DNA of 64,000 nucleotides. Source: Siphonodentalium dalli. Lineage: Eukaryota; Mollusca; Scaphopoda; Gadilida; Siphonodentaliidae. A program made the translations under genes and the position numbers. The stretch covers positions 24,441,141 through 24,505,140 of the forward strand of contig CP136065.1 in NCBI GenBank assembly GCA_032622095.1, written 5' to 3'. Position 1 is the first letter of the stretch. Each line of letters starts with the position of its first letter. Under the pieces are notes generated by a model that was given only the letters and a program-made list of their open reading frames with translations, searched no databases and had not been told where the DNA came from. Of the stretch, positions 31,325-43,448 are shown piece after piece.

Positions 31325-31755
31325 GTGATCATTCAATCCTTGCAAATACGCACATAATCGACCTATAATGTGAACTATGTACATAATGTGATTATTTTAT
31401 TCTGAAATAAGCAGATCATGGTTTTATGGCGCAGGCACAGTGAAAACACATGGTAAAGAGCGTACACGTGAACAGTCGTGAGTTGGCTTATTTGTGTCAT
31501 TGTCCGCACATAATCTGCTTAGAATCGCTTCATTGTGAGTGGATAATGTGACAAAAACGCTCTCATTTTTAGCACATTATCGACTCACAATGAGCCGATT
31601 CTATGCAAATTATCCACCTAAAAAGTTTTAGAATCGCTTTATTGTGAGTGGATAATGTGACAAAAAAGCTCTCATTTTCAGCACAGTATCGACTCAAAAT
31701 GAAGGGATTCTATTCAAATTATCTACTTAAAACGGGTTTTCGGGAGGACATGCTG
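31325..31755 (+). mobile_element. MITE-like repeat Y, copy 2, with duplicated hairpin half
   Basis: Begins GCAAATACGCACATAATCG and ends CGGGAGGACATG. The segment 'AGAATCGCTT.ATTGTGAGTG'..'CACA.TATCGACTC' occurs twice in tandem (about 31520-31620 and 31630-31735), so this copy carries an extra hairpin compared with copies 1 and 3. Confidence 0.65.
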
Positions 31756-32924
31756 AGAATTTATTTTCTTATATATTCTATATCCAGAGTAATCACTATA
31801 GTCAAAATATGCTAAATGCAGATGGAATACTTAGCAACAGCTGCCAGTACAGGTTTCACCAATACGCTACGTTATGAATTAGAGTACATTTTAGCAGACG
31901 ATTGCCTCTGCAAGCCAGAAACTATGACGAAAGTATCTCAGCTTGTGTCGGTAACTAAAGGATTAATTATGTGCCACGTGAAGTGATAGGCTGGTTCGGA
32001 AACTGAATCAGCACATGATCCAGCCTCCTTCAGGTTGCCACACATTTGTTTACAAAGCGACAAACAAGGCCGAACATGTAAACATGCATGTTAAGACCAG
32101 GAAAAAAACATTACATTTTATTCTCAATATTCTTCTCATTGCCAAAATAAGAATGTTCAAGACGAGATAGTACTCAATTATATAGAGGAAAATGTAATCA
32201 CGTGACAGGCACTGCTGAATACATTTTTAGATACTGGATGCAATGGCATTTATTCAAGTGTAGGGACACTCAGCTAATAAGTTCAATCAGCTTGTAGGCT
32301 GCAGATATGAAATAGGAATCTTCACTGTACATGTATGAAATATTCCCATCAACGGAAAATCAAATATATTAATTAACAATGTACAATGACTTACCAGGTC
32401 AATCTCTCGAACAATATATTAATATGCTCATGCATTTTGCTTTGGTGCTTAAATTTTCACCCCTGACGGTACCCCCCAAGTTATGTTCCACTCATATAGC
32501 TTGGCTAACACACCGTGCAAAAATAATGAAAATGCCGCATATCATGCTGTTATGTTATCTCAACCACCAGGTATCGCAGCAGAGGATATTTAAGGTCTGA
32601 CGGGTACATAGGCAATTGAAAAAAATATAGTTGTTTTTAGAATGGCTTCTGCACAGGCTGGATCAATTAACAACTTTACAAAACTTTGTGATCCAGATGA
32701 TCAAGGAATAGAACAAGTTTCATTGACATATTACATTATATCTGTGTACCAAGCAATCTCCCCCTAGATATTTCTCCCTGGATATATTTTCTACCATTAC
32801 TATTAGCTCCCACAATCGGTCATTACAAAAATATTTCATTAGGCTAAAAAAAATATATAATTTGTTTACGACTGCTGACCGCCCATAAAATAAAATAGCT
32901 GCCGACCGTAATTTTGTTATAGCC
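31756..32924. other. no supported gene
   Basis: Short frames only (for example 32379-32600), none with a motif. No repeat partner recognised. Confidence 0.3.
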
Positions 32925-33480
32925 ATCTTGTTGGATTACGGGTGGTGTAAAATGGTCAGGCTAGCGTCTCTAGGGGAATTGCTGCCTATATTTTCAATTT
33001 TACTGTCGACTTTTTCCAATACACGTATTCTAGGATTGGTGGTGTGTAATAAACACAGAATGGCATGTGATTGTTATAGCCATGTTGGATTACAGGTGGG
33101 ATGAATGATCTGGCGAGTGCCTTTGGAGAAACGTCTGCCCAAATTTACAATTTCACTGGCTAGCGCCTCTATACGAAGTTCTGCCTAAGTTTCCAATTTT
33201 AGTGTATATTTTTTCAATTCACGTATTCTAGGATTTGTGGTGTGTAATAAACACAGACTGGCACGTGATTATCATAGCCATGTTAGATTACGGGTGGGGT
33301 GAAGGATCTGGCCAGCGGCTCTAAGGAAACTTCTGCCCATATTGTTATTTTTACTGAAATTACGGGTGGGGTGAATGATCAGGCAAGCGCCTCTATAGAA
33401 AGTTCTGCCCAAATTTTCATTTTATTTTTAAATTATTGGATTCTAGAAAGGGTGGTGCGTAGTAAACAGAATGCCACGTG
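32925..33480 (+). repeat. degenerate tandem array, about 75-200 bp spacing
   Basis: The phrase GATTACGGGTGGGGTGAA (or close) recurs near 32934, 33091, 33286 and 33359, with companions 'ACGTATTCTAGGATT.GTGGTG', 'GTAATAAACACAGA.TGGCA' and 'GTTCTGCC.AA.TTT'. The last unit is shortened. Confidence 0.65.
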
Positions 33481-34460
33481 TGTTAGTCGATTTGTTGATC
33501 TGACACTTGAGGCTGTGTTCTATCCTTCCGCGCTAACATTCCTTTTCCCCCTCTCACCGTCAACCCTATCAAATTCATCCACTCTGAAGACTCACCATAT
33601 CTTACTCAAATGTTTTGTATTGTTACGAATAAATTAAATTATAATTTACTGAATATACTATGCATACATGTACATGTCTATCGATATGCTGGTTTGATGG
33701 ATGAGCCAGAAATACTTACAAGCTATGATATTATTTTGATTGATGAATTTAAAGTATATATCATACACTCAGTTTTCAGTGAACTTGATTATCTATGTTA
33801 TGCATGTTTATTGTACGTCTTGCCAATCTGTTAACTGACCTGTTTGATATCAAAGGACTTTAACTATGCACCCATTGACTTTAACCGTTGAATGGAGTAT
33901 GCCAGCTGGCTTGGTAACATAACTTTATATCGGGCGCCTTACCCACATACATGCAACTAAATGTAATACTGTTTGGAGATTTGGTCAACAGTAAACATAA
34001 CTTGGACTAATAAAAGTTAATGGAATTTCTACAAATGTTTTCATTTTGTACATGTATGTGTTGCATGGCCGTGTAGATCTTCATTCAGGTATCACAAATG
34101 TGGTGTGACCTGGGGTTCCAGCTGGGTGAGTGTCATTTGATATTAAACTTGTATCATTAGTTTTATTTTTGCAGTTATCAGATGGGCCTGGTATTTGACT
34201 GCCTTTTTTGTGGTTGCCAGGATACAATAATGAAGAGAGAAATTTTATCTTCATGTCAAATGATGGATTGACTCATGTCATTTGATTCCCCAACATGTCA
34301 GGTATGTAGACATGTATGTGTACGTATACACATATGGTATGTGGTTGTGAGTATACCCATACATGCATACTAAGTACCTAGAAACATCCAGATACATATG
34401 GAAGTATCGGTGTTACATGTAGTTCTTAGTCACCACTAATTTTGTTACGGTGCTATTCAG
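33481..34460. other. no supported gene
   Basis: Stop-rich; short TGTA-rich stretches around 34290-34350. No repeat partner recognised. Confidence 0.3.
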
Positions 34461-34695
34461 GCTTCAATGAGATGCCGCTCCATCGATACAGGAGAGAGCC
34501 GAAGAAACCGAAGTTGGATATTTGTCACCAATACCCAAGACACCGCTTCGGTCACTGATACACAAGAATATTAGGATCCTCATGAAGACGTACCGTGATA
34601 AATTGGTTGAGCAGGGTTGTACTACTAGTACTACCTCGACCAATCTGTCAATGGCACGTGAATTTCCAGTTTTGTGAGAGATACTTGTTAAGGTA
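34461..34695 (+). pseudogene. possible decayed exon
   Basis: A splice-acceptor-like TGCTATTCAG precedes an open run encoding a basic stretch (HRYRREPKKPKLD..) that stops near 34558. A one-base shift reopens it (..IHKNIRILMKTYRDKLVEQG..) until 34677, and a donor-like AAGGTATGT follows at 34691. The two halves would make one frameshifted exon. No family is recognised; this could be coincidence. Confidence 0.2.
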
Positions 34696-36690
34696 TGTGT
34701 CCACACTCCCCTATGCCTATACAATAAGTGAATCACCATTAGGTCTGAAATTAATTTCTGCTAATCCTTCTAAGAAATATACATATGTATAAGACCCTTA
34801 CACTGATAATTTAATTGTGACCGGACACTGATATGTCATCTAGTGTGCCAGTTTATACACAACACACATCTAGCATGTAGGTACATTATTACCTTTATTC
34901 TGTAAAGGGTGATCCAAAATTATGAATCCTTGCCTATCCATGACTACAATTCACTGGTTTAAGGAAACTCATATAATTATTCAAGTGATATATCAGGTGT
35001 AAAAAATAGTTCAATCAGAGTTATCAACTTACTATATGTAAGCTACCCTGACAATGTCCCGTTAGCAGAATAACATATTGTTATGTCTTTTAAGAAACAA
35101 GCTAAAATTATAGTAACTAATTATATGTACATAGCTATGATATGTTTAATCTTCCAACCAAGATATATGGAATCTGTTTGTGCAAAGTGTTGCCCTTCAG
35201 AACAATGCCTTCTGGTGTTTTTTCCGATCATTTATAATTATCATCTTTTGATCATTGAGATTATAATATAGAACAAGTATTTATACATCTATGATATACT
35301 TAACAGAAATATAGCGAGGCCAGGATAAAACTAATGCTATGTTTTCTTCCTGGAATACGCATATTTCTATAGACTCGCCGGTCATTGAGTCTCCACATAG
35401 CAGTGTCTTGGCCGCTTTGAGCGACGTGCAATTGTCGGATTGCTCGCTGTTTCAAAACCCGCGCCAAGTTGTGACCCTTGAGCAAGGTCGCTCGTACTGT
35501 GTCGGCTTCGCATCACTCGTGCGTTAAAAGAGTACCAGTCAGCTTGTCATACTGGTGAGTATCAGAGCATGTTCTGATCAAACTAATATAAAGCAGCGCA
35601 TGCAATGGCTGCAGTCGGTTCATTGGTTGGCTTGTACAAATGACTGGGGTAATATTGTACCAAGCGTGGTAAGAGCAAGTAATTGGTTAATCGCTATATA
35701 AAACTGGTCATTATTATTATAGCCCAATTCTACAAATACTTATTTACTCAATTTGAATGCTCATACAACCAATATTAGTACATAGTCGGAAAAATCATTT
35801 GCGACATATGTCGTACTATACATGTGGTATGTCAAAAATACCTATCCAATTTTAGAACATTATATTTTCGAAATCCAAACTTTTAGTTCGCAGCCACGAC
35901 GAAACGGAAGAGGTGAAATGCGCTGCAGTTAGGGTAAAGCTCAGAATAAAGCCCCAAAACTTGGAGAGAAAGATTAGATACAAATCAAAGGGAACCCAAT
36001 TCCGGTCACGGACAGCAAGCAAAGGGACGGTTTGACTTTCCACAGAAAAGAAAAAGAATTATTATCACCCAACAGGTAAACTGCGATTACTCATTGGTTC
36101 TGAATTAAATTTAGTATCGAGGTAAGCCATCGTGACTGTTTTCAAAATTGAGAATAATGATGGTTTTTCATTTTCCATTATAGCGTTATCCTTCTTTGTT
36201 TATCAGGAAATATTGTTAATTTCTCAGTCAATCATGATACAACAGAAACAGGGAAAATTAATTATACTTTAGAGATAATATCAGTCCTCCCATGATGAAA
36301 AAAACAGCGAGAGCACCTATTTGCTCCCGCAATTTAGAAGATGGGTGTAATTGCACCAGAAATATAATCGTGAGTTGGGTTTTTCTCAATCAAAATGCCA
36401 TTGTGGGATAATTCATTGTGACAAGAGGGACGAATGCAAATGTTAGTATCCGTGAATTTAAATTGGAGGTGCATATGGGCACGAGAGCAATGGGAAGGAA
36501 TGAGTGTACGTATCTCATTCTTGAGCTTCCTGTATACCTGTGGTGGTTGTGCAATCTTGCAAAGCCGGTGGTATAATAATTTATTCGCATTTATGAACTC
36601 AAGATTAATGCCAGAATGGGACAAAGTGACGAGTTACTAGATATCATTTGATGGATGGAATAAATGAGTCGCCTCAATGGTGTTCCCTAG
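34696..36690. other. mostly unassigned; GC-rich open frame at 35339-35527
   Basis: The 62-codon frame at 35339-35527 sits in a local rise of G+C (roughly half, against about 38% around it) and has a protein-like composition (..SSVLAALSDVQLSDCSLFQN..), but no motif. Overlapping frames near 36334-36640 on both strands likewise have no motif. Confidence 0.25.
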
Positions 36691-36940
36691 ATGACTGGGA
36701 TTAAGATTAGTTGAACGCGGTAACCAGGGTAAATTTGGCCGGAGCCAGGTACATAACTCTCTCTCAATAATAATTATTAAAACGATTTCAAGTAAGACCA
36801 GGCCTATTTAGCCTATATTTGGTATGGAGGAATTTCGTGTGACTGGGATTCAAATTTGATCAAATGGGGTCACCAGGTAAATAGGGGTAGAGCCAGGGAT
36901 ATAACTATGTCCCTCTATAGTAATTCTTAAAAAGCCTTAT
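36691..36940 (+). repeat. imperfect tandem duplication, about 148-bp period
   Basis: 'GACTGGGATTAAGATT' .. 'ACCAGGGTAAAT' .. 'AGCCAGGTACATAACT' at 36691-36785 is repeated as 'GACTGGGATTCAAATT' .. 'ACCAGGTAAATA' .. 'AGCCAGGGATATAACT' at 36841-36935. Confidence 0.6.
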
Positions 36941-37400
36941 CCAGAACCGTCAATGTTTATTCATATGCCATCTCAAATGTCTGGAAGTCATCGCAGGCAT
37001 CATTGCTCGAAATATATCAGCTGAACCCATTCTACTTGGTGTTGATGGTCGACATTACTCTCCAGGTCGTTGGGCAATGAACTGATGTTATACCAAGATG
37101 GACATGTTTGGAAACAAAATTCAGAATAATCAGTTCAAGTGAGTATGATGCTTTCATAAAGATCAGTCAATCCATTATAAGTATATTACATGTGAATAAT
37201 TTGTCGCTAAGTTATAACCAGCATATAAGCTAGTTTAGCTGCCTACCATTCAACATGCAATGTTGTGTCATTATGACACCCCCTAAAGGTTACTAACTTG
37301 TTTTAAGATATAAATATGTCAACTGATAACGAGTCCATAAACCATTTCAGGTGATGGCTTGCCTCCCCCAACAAATGTTAAATATAATGCTCACGACTAG

Positions 37401-37640
37401 GAGGGGGGGGGGGGTCAAAATATTTGCCCCGAGCACGTATGACTAGTTTGCATAGTTACTTGAGAATGTTTTAATTTAACATAGAATGCACTGAAATAAA
37501 TTCACCAGGTTTTTTTTTTCAGAAACTTTTGATTTTGTGTCACTGTGGGAGGGGGTGTCGAAAAATTGTCAGAACAAAACTTATATAAATAGGGCAAACA
37601 TTTTGCGACAGACAATCTTTTCCTACCCCCCCCCCCCCGC
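37401..37640. repeat. G12 and C13 homopolymer tracts facing each other
   Basis: A run of 12 G at 37403-37414 and a run of 13 C at 37626-37638 lie about 220 bases apart in opposite sense. Similar 11-13 base G or C runs are at 8510, 15814, 29807 and 49492. Confidence 0.8.
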
Positions 37641-37773
37641 TCACGGATGCATACATTTTTCAGACCAATATGAAGGAATAAACGTGGCTATCTGTGGTTT
37701 GGGCATTAATGAAATATTTTCCCTTCAACTTAGAAAAATGAACTACCAATGTTTCCATCTGATGATGAAACAT

Positions 37774-37838
37774 TCAAGAATAGTGATCTGACTGTATCTA
37801 ACGGGCAAGAATAGTGATCTAACTGTATCTAACGGGCA
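37774..37838 (+). repeat. 32-bp tandem duplication
   Basis: 'AAGAATAGTGATCT(G/A)ACTG' followed by TATCTAACGGGC is present twice in succession with one substitution, which suggests a recent slip. Confidence 0.8.
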
Positions 37839-37934
37839 AGATTAATTCAAGACGAATAATTACAATTTGATCGACTTGACGAAGATAACCTTACAATTCG
37901 ACAGACACGAAGATGTGGAAATAAATTTTCCACT

Positions 37935-38135
37935 CGACTTGAAGAAATTGAAGACAGAACATATAGATGATGGATCACTAAAGATCAAAAGTCAAAAAGA
38001 ATGACTACATGTCCTCACTTATACTTAGGGGACGCAAGATAATGTCATCTTTGGACATGGAAAGTGTGACTTCACAAGGCTAAAGACGTTGGCGACCCAA
38101 GTAATTTGCTCTACGTGTTGCTGTGACATAACGAA
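37935..38135 (+). repeat. direct repeat, left copy of pair
   Basis: About 195 bases ('GAAGACAGAACATA.AGATG' to 'TTGCTCTACGTG') recur at 38682-38877 at roughly 93% identity by eye. The interval holds unrelated sequence plus the dispersed unit at 38385-38685. Confidence 0.75.
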
Positions 38136-38384
38136 CTTTCATAGTATTCTTCAGGGCAGTTATGAAGTTTGGCCACTGCGAAAGCGGGGATGACACAGTT
38201 GTGGTCTGGTACTCCCGACACCAACTGTGCATTTGCACTTTTGGTTTTACGGAGTGGTTGGTTAACTTGCAATTTGAAACAGTTTGTTTGTCTGCTGTTC
38301 AAACAAATTAACAGGGTAGATTCCAAAGCTTGTAGACAGTATTATCTCATACAACATATAGAAGTTAGCTCACAAATAGTTTTC

Positions 38385-38685
38385 AGATGGAACAGTGTAT
38401 TCGTGACAACGCTATATAACATAAATATGTATACTTAAGTAGTCTATCACTAACCTATTTTTAGCCCCAAATCCAAAGGGGCTAATGAAGGAGCGAGTTT
38501 AATGCAGTGACACGTAAGCCGGTATACTGTAGGTACGCATAAAAAAATTTACCTCTCTACTATAAATGCAACCTGCTCAATGGAGTGTTTGTGTCGGGTG
38601 GGTTCAGATTTGGCAAATTCCACCGAAAATCAAATGGGGAAAATTACTCCGAAAATCAGATATTGAGTTAAAAACTTTTCTACTT
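38385..38685 (+). repeat. dispersed copy of the 1.5-kb array unit
   Basis: Aligns along its length with 1487-1790: 'CGTGACAACGCTATAT', 'TAGTCTATCACTA', 'CCGGTATACTGTAGGTA', 'GTGTTTGTGTCGGGTGGG' and 'GGGGAAAATTACTCCGAAAA'. Its right edge is fused directly to the 195-bp direct repeat at 38682. Confidence 0.75.
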
Positions 38686-38877
38686 GAAAAAATTGAAGAC
38701 AGAACATACAGATGGTGGATCACGAAAGATCAAAAGTCAAAAAGAATGACTACATGTCCTCACTTATACTTAGGGGATGCAAGATAATGTCATCTTCGGA
38801 CACGGAAAGTGTGACTTCACAAGGCTAAAGACGTTGGCTACCCAAGTAACTTGCTCTACGTGGTGGTGTGACATTGT
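38682..38877 (+). repeat. direct repeat, right copy of pair
   Basis: Right copy of the pair described for 37935-38135. After its end the sequence runs into a GC-rich 'GGCGGCCGAGTGG' stretch. Confidence 0.75.
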
Positions 38878-40480
38878 AACAGGACGGCGGCCGAGTGGTC
38901 CCGGGCAAGTCTGAACAGTCTTATTATGTTTCACCGAAAATGGGGATGTATAGCTCATAGCTATAAGTTGGCAATAAAACATCAGTTTCAGTGTCTCATC
39001 ATTTATTTGGTCATACAGGATACAGGCACAGAGGTCATTGAGTCAAAACAATACATGCTAGTATTAGTAGGTGGGACTGGTCACCAATGCAACTGTTACC
39101 GATTAGTATGATTTGTACATGATACCCATGCTTGACTTACCCTTAGTTTTAATTAAGGATTGATTTACTATTTATAAAGTTTCAACTGTTGGAAAACTGA
39201 TTCTAGTCTGAGAGATTAAATTGCTAATGGCTCAAAGCTAAAAGGTCCAGATGCTCAGGAGAGCATCTCTTTTATAGCGGACTTGACGGGAGCTTGACAG
39301 CTAATTGACCAATGAAAACGCGCGAAGCTGTCAAGTTCCAAAACTTGAAAGAAATGTTGAGGTTTTGAAACCCCAAAGTGATAGGAAAAGGTGTATAACT
39401 TTAATAGTTATACGAATTATTAAAAGTTAAAGGGATCGATTTTTACATGACGATACAAGCTTTCCAACGATGTGATAAACGATGGAAAATGATAAAACGT
39501 GCAAAAGCGTTCCCTTAGTGCATAAAGGTGCGAATAATTTAAGAGGTGAAAAAGTTAATTAAACTTACTATAAGTTGAAATTTACACTAATATGTTATAA
39601 ATTATGATCATTGTATCGCAAAACAAAAGGGGTCCCTTGGATCGTTTGGAGAATTTGCCATAAAAATCCATCACATGTGTATTTGCAATACACATTTTTG
39701 ACAGAAGCATATCTGAGACCGCAGTGTTCCCTGGCACCGCCGACTGCGCAGGTCTAAAACAAATAGTCCCCCAAAACACACTTGGTAGAAAGTATTATAT
39801 AAAACAAACAATTTCAATTAACTATAATTGATGAACATAATAATGCCAAGGGATGCCGTGAAATATGTATTTAATATACAAATGGCAATATACGTCTGCT
39901 ACGAATTATTGCGCCGATACCTGCCGCGTGCGCTAAAATTGCGTGACGTGACTATTTTGATGGTTGCGAAAAACTTGCAAAAATGAATTTATCTAAACAC
40001 ACCAAACTACACAAATGTCATGAAATGTGAATAGACCGCGCCGATGGGGTGAATAATGATAATTACGGAGAACTAGGGGTGAAAAGGTGAGGCGAATTAT
40101 GAAATGAGTAATTTGAGCACAAAGTATGACTTAGAGTTTTGACAATTCCCTGCGCTCGCGAATTGACAAAACTCTGCAAAATGCAATTTTGAAAATATGT
40201 AAATATTACTGAAGCGTATGAAATGACACGAAGTAGGCTTATAAAGTATTTGATACTATATGTAACGATATGAAACACATAAAATTTGATGCATTATAAA
40301 TAATTATTTGAGACGATAAATTTGATAGCTATCCGATTTCCGTGATATGACAAAGAACGAAAATGGCATAAAATTGAACGTAATGATCCGAGAGGTCATT
40401 ACACGCCCCCCACATCAAGACATAAATTTCTCCTGGAATTTCTAGCGTGGTTTGGTCATCTGAAGTATGAAGAGAGTAGG
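38878..40480. other. no gene; one 16-bp-arm hairpin
   Basis: AGAGTTTTGACAATTC pairs with GAATTGACAAAACTCT (one mismatch) at 40133-40175. This area may include the 3' end of the Gypsy element, but there is no second long terminal repeat to compare. Confidence 0.35.
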
Positions 40481-40770
40481 TAGTGACGGTGGAGCAAGGC
40501 TCTGATCTGGGACTGATTAGACCGATATGTAGTAGAGGTGGAGTGAAGAACTGATCTGGGACCAATTAGATCGATATGTAGTAACGATGTAGTAAAGTTC
40601 TGATCTGGGACCGATTAGACCGATATGTATTAACAATGGAGCGAAGCACTGATCTGGGACCAATTAGACCGATATGTAGTAACGATGGAGTAAAGTTCTG
40701 ATCTGGGACCGATCAGTTGTAATGGTGCAGTAAAACACTGATCTGGGACGGATATACGATAATTACATAG
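40481..40770 (-). repeat. 49-bp minisatellite downstream of Gypsy ORF3
   Basis: CTGATCTGGGA recurs at 40502, 40551, 40600, 40649 and 40698, each step exactly 49 bases, then at 40738. Units contain 'GACC(A/G)ATTAGACCGATATG' and 'AACGATGGAGTAAAG'. It lies just beyond the stop of ORF3 on the minus strand. Confidence 0.85.
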
Positions 40771-40834
40771 TAACACATTAACATCCTGAGGCATTATGAA
40801 TTACATTTGGTCCATGTTTTAAATAATGATTCGG

Positions 40835-42861
40835 TCACTCAGAGTCCTCCTTAATTAGTCGAAATGGAACATGCTGGATACTATCTATCAGGCCATTTAT
40901 GTGTGAATTTGTCTCCTTTGCTTCGCTGGCTGCCTCCATTTGTTTAACGAAACTGTCCAGCACGCTCGACACTTCTGTACTAGCTATCGATCTCAGCATG
41001 GTGTAGTTGTAGTACCTAATCTGATTTATCAAGTGACTTTCACTTGACTGGCAGAGGAATGTCGATCCCGGCAGTGCTAAAAAGTTGTATCTGTCTAACA
41101 ACTCTGGCTCATTCCCAGCTGGCATTTTCCCTGTACTTCCTGCCTCCAATAAAATTGCTGCCGACCGCCACCGGAATAACCTATCAGCAGAGCTCATACG
41201 CTCCCCGTCCTGGGGTTGCCAACTGACCGATGAGTTCAGCCTGATGGGGAAGCTGCACCTCGACCATTCTCTACGGGCCGGCGGAAAAAGTGGCATGCCA
41301 CCCCTCTCTAACAACTGTTTCGCCGTCTTCGATTTTCCGCCTGTGCACCTTCTTTTCGCTGCCCGGGTGTCGCTGTCTTCTGTGTCCCTCTTCTGAGGGG
41401 TGACTATCACGGACCGAACTTTTGGCGCCTCCATACACTCCCACACATCCCTGATGCAGGGGAGGGTGACCGCCAAGGCGTGAGCCAACCTGCTCCTCTC
41501 CATCTGACGATATAACACCTTCTTTCTGTTTGGCAAGCTTGGCCCCGACATCCCTGCCTTGGCGTCCGCCCTCCTCTTCAAACTTTCTACCGACCTCGGA
41601 TCATAACTGCACCGGCTCTCATCTAATCTTGCATATCTACATATGCCATTCTCCCTGTACCACACCTCATATTCGTCCATATTAAGTTCCAGTATCTCGA
41701 TATCTTTCCGTTTGATTTCCGGCGCCACAGGGTCATACTCATTTACGTTTACGTCAGCAAGCTCCAAGTCAAGGAGAAGGTATTTTGAAGAGTTGTCTTG
41801 TTTTAAAGTCGAGGAAACAGTGGTAGTGGAGCTGGTTGTAGAGGTGTCTAGGGTCGCGGTTGGATGATCGGTCGTGGTGGATGTACTGGCTGCGGTGGCA
41901 AAAATCGGGTTGATGGGTTTTGAAGCTTCAATGATCATAGGCGTGGTGGTTGTAGGTTTCTTTATGGTGGTTGGTGCAGTGGCGGTTGAAATCTGGCTTG
42001 TGCTGATTGCTGGTTTCGGTGTTGGAGTTGGAGTAGTCATAGATGCATGTGGTGGTGGTTGTTGGTTTCGTTATGGTGGTTGGTGCAGCGGCGGATGATG
42101 TCTGACTCGTATTGATTGCTGGTTTCGAAGTTGGAGTTGGAGTAGTCATAGATGCGGTGGTGATGGTTGTTGGTTTCGTTATGGTGGTTGGTGCAGTGGC
42201 GGTTGAAATATGGCTTGTGCTGATTGCTGGTTTTGGAGTTGGAGTTGTAGTCACAGATGCGGTGGTGATGGTTGTTGGTTTCGTTATGATGGTTGGTGCA
42301 GCGGCGGTTGATGTCTGACTAGTATTGCTTGCTTTCGAAGTTGGAGCAGTAGTGGTCGTAGAGGTAGCAGTGGTCGTTGTTAATTTCATTATGATTTGTG
42401 GTTTTGCAGAGACTGGGGATGATTTACAGACAGATTGTGCTGGCACTGGTGTAGAGGATGACTTAAGAACTGGGGTACTAGTAGTCGTCCTGGAGTATCT
42501 AGGTATTTTCCGAGATTTGGCACGCGGTGGCTTAGCATCAGACATGGGGGACGCTTTCATCTTGTACGAGGACCTTGCCACTTCGCCCATAGATGTCGCT
42601 CGCTTCCACCCTTCGATTCACTGCTTGCGTATCTCCTCTGGATCCTTCATAAAGGTCACTTTCCCGAGGATATCGACTCGTGCTTGAATTGCCATCTCCG
42701 AGGAGCGCTCTGTTGGTGTAACAAACCTGGCGTAGTCGGCGGGCTTCACTGAAGTATTCCGTTGCCCGTTCAGTCTTGTTATGGGCCTCTGTGACTTGCT
42801 GTTTCAGATCGATGCTCAGACGGAATGTCGCCTTATCCTCGCAGAATGGCCATTCCACCAA
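40835..42861 (-). pseudogene. Ty3/Gypsy-linked ORF3, Thr/Pro-rich, unknown function
   Basis: Three overlapping minus-strand frames (42861-42538, 42590-41928, 42040-40835) are read as one ancestral ORF of about 670 codons broken by two frameshifts. N-terminal part: charged and helical (MVEWPFCEDKATFRLSIDL..). Middle: a Thr/Pro/Ser-rich repeat (TTITKPTT, TPTPKPAIS) from about 4 DNA units of 101-109 bp. A single extra base in one unit near 42046 causes the second frameshift. C-terminal 300 residues: acidic (LELADVNVNEYDP), then a basic nuclear-signal-like RAAKRRCTGGKSKTAK, then a mixed domain ending in ..IKEDSE. No signal peptide, transmembrane segment or fusion peptide is seen, so although it occupies the env position it does not look like an envelope protein. 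It lies 0.6 kb downstream of the pol remnant in the same direction. It could also be a displaced gag-like gene. Confidence 0.55.
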
Positions 42862-43448
42862 GAAGATTGTGTGCGGTGCTGACGCCAGGTGATTCCGTAG
42901 CTATCTGCGGTTCTGCAGTACATCTGCACACAGCTAACAAGTTAGACCGTCTTTGTTCATATCTGAAAAATTTAATTATTACGCCTGTTAAGTTCCCGTG
43001 TTATGGTAAGTACTGGAAGACTAAATACTGATTTTGAATTCGGACCGCCGCGTTCCGTGAGCTATCGCCTGGGAGCTCCCAATCAGAATTCAGTAAAATC
43101 TTCCTGTCCACTGCTTGGAACTAGATCACGATTGATCCTTTTCTGCGTTTAAAGCGTTTCCCTTAGTAGCATTAGGTGGACCCCGGGTTGTTTATTTATT
43201 CGACATCTTTCCATATTGTGGTAACGATAATTATCAGGCGCGATATTATTTTTCAGATTTGTTTAAGTCCACCCCCACTTATAAATTGTATGCTATGATT
43301 CTGCGGTATATCCGACAAAATGGCACCTTACTTCTCAGCGCTGTTTAATTTATGTCGCAGTCGTACGATCCATTTCGGAAGATCTCGCCCTCTGTAATTC
43401 GATAGTCGGTCAACATGGATAATTTTGCCTTTGATTTTCGCGATCTGA
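42862..43448 (-). other. non-coding stretch between pol and ORF3
   Basis: No long frame on the minus strand. A long terminal repeat cannot be demonstrated because no second copy is present. Confidence 0.35.

Noticed and set aside
38886-38905. tRNA-Leu/Ser-like box A text (GGCCGAGTGG)
   Set aside because: No anticodon arm, box B or acceptor stem follows; at best a tiny SINE-head fragment.
40481-40770. CRISPR-like array (regular 49-bp period)
   Set aside because: The whole unit repeats with no unique spacers, and the setting is eukaryotic.
41874-42687. Plus-strand Val/Gly-rich open frames opposite ORF3
   Set aside because: They are shadows of the Thr/Pro repeat on the minus strand.
40835-42861. 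Envelope protein
   Set aside because: Position fits, but there is no signal peptide, membrane segment, fusion peptide or Cys pattern; left as ORF of unknown function.
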